A stretch of 64,000 nt of DNA from Paraburkholderia sp. LEh10 (lineage in GTDB: Bacteria > Pseudomonadota > Gammaproteobacteria > Burkholderiales > Burkholderiaceae), in assembly GCF_017814945.1 (NCBI RefSeq), contig NZ_JAGIPX010000013.1, positions 105,352 to 169,351 of the forward strand, written 5' to 3'. This document shows positions 62,477 to 64,000 of this stretch, in pieces; the stretch's first letter is position 1; every line of letters starts with the position of its first letter. Position numbers and translations under genes: made by a program. The notes under the pieces are model-generated. The model saw only the letters and a program-made list of their open reading frames with translations, did not search any database and was not told where the DNA came from.

Positions 62477-63628
62477 TTATGCGATCCCCCGGCGCTTCAG
62501 CCGCGCCAGCACTTCCTGAGTGTGTTCGCCGACGCGCGCGAGCGCCTGGCGCACGCCAGGTCGTCGTCCGCCCATCGTGATCGGCAGAAGGACGACATCC
62601 GTCATGCCTCCGTCGTCGGTCTGCATCGGCGCGAGGCCGCCGCTCGCTTTCAGGTGCGGGTCATCGAGCAGTTGCTCTGGGCGCACGATCGGCGCGTAGG
62701 GGATGCCCGCCGCTTCGAGCTTCGGCGACAGTTCATCCACGCGATGATCTTTCAGAATATTGCCGAGCCGCTCGAGAAGACGCGGACGCACGGCGACGCG
62801 CAATGCGTTCGTTGCGAAGTCCGGTTCGGCGGCGAGATCGGGGCATGCCAGCACATCGCACAGCGTCACGAACTGCTTGTCGCTCACCGCGCCGATGAAA
62901 AGCTGCTCGCCATCGGCGAGCGTGAACACGTCATAGACGCTCCACGCCGACACGCGCGCGGGCATCGGCGGCGGCGCCTCGCGGGTCATTGCGTATTGCT
63001 GCATGTGCTGCGCGCAGAGAAACACGCAGTTCTCGAACAGCGCGCTTTGCACTTCCTGGCCGAGACCGGTGTGCTCGCGTTCGCGCAGCGCTGCGAGCAC
63101 GCCGATCGCGCCGAACATGCCGCCCATGATGTCGTTGACCGACGTGCCGACGCGCAGCGGACGGCCGACGGGACCCGTCATGTACGACAGCCCGCCCATC
63201 ATCTGCACGACTTCATCCAGCGCGAGGCGCTTGTCGTACGGGCCGGGCAGGAAGCCCTTGTGCGATACGTAGATGAGTCCGGGGTAGTGCTTCGATAGCG
63301 TGTCATAGTCGAGGCCGAGCTTCGTCATCAGGCCGGGACGAAAGTTTTCGAGCATCACGTCGCAGGTGCCGATCAGTTCGACCGCGGCGTCCTTGCCTTC
63401 AGGTGAATTGATGTCGAGCACGACGCTCTTCTTGTTGCGGTTGAACGAACGGAAGAAGCCGATGCCGAGGCCCGGCAGGTTGCGTGTTTTGTCGCCGCCC
63501 GGCGGCTCGATCTTGATCACTTCGGCGCCGAGATCGGCGAGGATCATCCCGCATGTCGGTCCCATGACCATGTGCGTGAATTCGATGACGCGAACGCCGT
63601 CGAGAGGAAGTCGGGTGACGTGGTTCAT
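62477..63628 (-). CDS. CaiB/BaiF family III CoA transferase
   Basis: A 383-residue enzyme with the N-terminal phrase LPLDGVRVIEFTHMVMGPTC, GMILADLGAEVIKIEPPGGD and the catalytic aspartate probably in LALDEVVQMMGGLSYMTGP. Members move CoA between carboxylic acids by an aspartyl-CoA anhydride intermediate. The ATG at 63628 has TGAGG upstream; the frame to 63838 is not coding. It follows the tail of a hydroxymethylglutaryl-CoA lyase gene, a pair that occurs in leucine or itaconate-type acid degradation. Confidence 0.9.
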   Translation of the reverse strand: MNHVTRLPLDGVRVIEFTHMVMGPTCGMILADLGAEVIKIEPPGGDKTRNLPGLGIGFFRSFNRNKKSVVLDINSPEGKDAAVELIGTCDVMLENFRPGLMTKLGLDYDTLSKHYPGLIYVSHKGFLPGPYDKRLALDEVVQMMGGLSYMTGPVGRPLRVGTSVNDIMGGMFGAIGVLAALREREHTGLGQEVQSALFENCVFLCAQHMQQYAMTREAPPPMPARVSAWSVYDVFTLADGEQLFIGAVSDKQFVTLCDVLACPDLAAEPDFATNALRVAVRPRLLERLGNILKDHRVDELSPKLEAAGIPYAPIVRPEQLLDDPHLKASGGLAPMQTDDGGMTDVVLLPITMGGRRPGVRQALARVGEHTQEVLARLKRRGIA

Positions 63629-63635
63629 GATGACC

Positions 63636-63793
63636 TCAGGCGTCGATTGGAGCGGCAGCGGCGTGGGTTTTCGGCAGACCGGCGAGCCATAGCGCGCCGT
63701 GCAGGGTTTCGCCCTCCAGCCAGCGCGCGACCTTCGCGCGTAGCGCAAGCAACGCGGAAATGTCGATGCCAGTTTCGAGGCCCATGTCGGCGA
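63636..63793 (-). pseudogene. mvaB: Hydroxymethylglutaryl-CoA lyase C-terminal remnant
   Basis: The minus strand reads ADMGLETGIDISALLALRAK, ARWLEGETLHGALWLAGLPK and a stop at 63636. This is the end of HMG-CoA lyase, where the closing GxLPK and the GxDxxxLL helix are typical. A stop (TAG) lies a few codons upstream and the similarity ends at about 63795, so the rest of the gene has been cut away by an insertion or rearrangement. Confidence 0.75.
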
Positions 63794-63795
63794 AT

Positions 63796-64000
63796 GACTA
63801 CCTGCGTGAGGAACGAGGGCACGTTGCTGTCTCTCCATTACTTGGCCAGTCGTGGATACGACGGCGTCGTGCTAACTTTAGACATTCCGGAAAAAGGTTA
63901 AAGCGGTATTTTGGAACCGCTAAGGAAGATGTTCAAAACACAGTCGGCGACGCCGACCTGACGACGTATGTATCGCCAAGTGAAATCAATGAGACGAAAC
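63796..64000. other. Sequence beyond the lyase breakpoint
   Basis: The base composition becomes more A+T-rich after about 63795 and no known gene is recognised. A plus-strand frame ends LHYLASRGYDGVVLTLDIPE-KG at about 63900, but it is too short to assign. It may be the edge of a mobile element. Confidence 0.3.

Noticed and set aside
1..64000. CRISPR array
   Set aside because: No regularly spaced 25-40 base repeats with unique spacers were seen, and no cas genes are present.
1..64000. tRNA or rRNA genes
   Set aside because: No cloverleaf with conserved GTTCGA-type arm plus CCA or rRNA motif was recognised by eye, though a covariance search is needed to be sure.

Overview
The window looks like a stretch of an accessory replicon or accessory chromosomal region of a Burkholderiaceae bacterium, probably Paraburkholderia or Caballeronia. 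This is inferred from the high G+C composition, the many LysR regulators, aromatic-acid MFS permeases, CoA transferases, a pqiABC operon, DUF3300/DUF2950 and SYLF proteins, and the style of the proteins; no rRNA or tRNA was recognised, so the genus is an inference.

Layout. 1-9.3 kb: a catabolic region, with the start of a D-2-hydroxyacid dehydrogenase coupled to a LysR regulator, an aldehyde dehydrogenase/phytanoyl-CoA dioxygenase pair, an ACS-type MFS permease, a second LysR regulator, a decaying pair of unknown genes and a succinate-type CoA transferase. 9.5-12.6 kb: a graveyard holding a TPR gene, a dismantled ars operon (arsR, arsC, acr3, arsH all broken) with an apparently intact arsN2, and a fimbrial tail. 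12.7-22.7 kb: two aromatic-acid MFS permeases, DoxX, a LysR gene with one internal stop, two secreted unknown proteins, a quinone-oxidoreductase-like enzyme and an extradiol dioxygenase. 22.9-37.1 kb: envelope and stress-type genes (DUF2950, DUF3300, DUF4239, HAF-repeat protein, two SYLF lipoproteins), a FixL/FixJ-like two-component pair with two stand-alone receivers, and a DUF3302-HlyD-NodT efflux unit, with remnants of a glucosidase and of extra HAF genes in between. 37.1-42.8 kb: pqiABC followed by a patatin-acetoacetate decarboxylase pair. 42.8-47.9 kb: small secreted or membrane proteins and a PAS-GAF sensor.

48.0-59.6 kb is the most interesting part. It carries an MNIO (DUF692) enzyme and its DUF2063 partner, an OmpR-type two-component system, a DUF2282 bufferin precursor, DoxX, 3-hydroxybutyrate dehydrogenase, patatin, a YeeE/YedE sulfur-transport protein, a second diverged bufferin-like precursor with identical cysteine spacing, a membrane adenylate cyclase, an NDH-2-like flavoprotein and a second acetoacetate decarboxylase. 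A dyad-like motif is shared by the promoter regions of the first precursor and the flavoprotein, which suggests one regulon. The core fits the described copper-protective bufferin RiPP pathway; the second precursor, the sulfur transporter and the shared motif look like an extension of it.

59.7-64.0 kb: a DUF1223 protein, an NmrA-type reductase divergent from a TetR regulator with clear palindromic operators, a CaiB/BaiF CoA transferase and the tail of a hydroxymethylglutaryl-CoA lyase. Overall the window is unusually rich in broken genes, about a dozen, consistent with an accessory region in decay.
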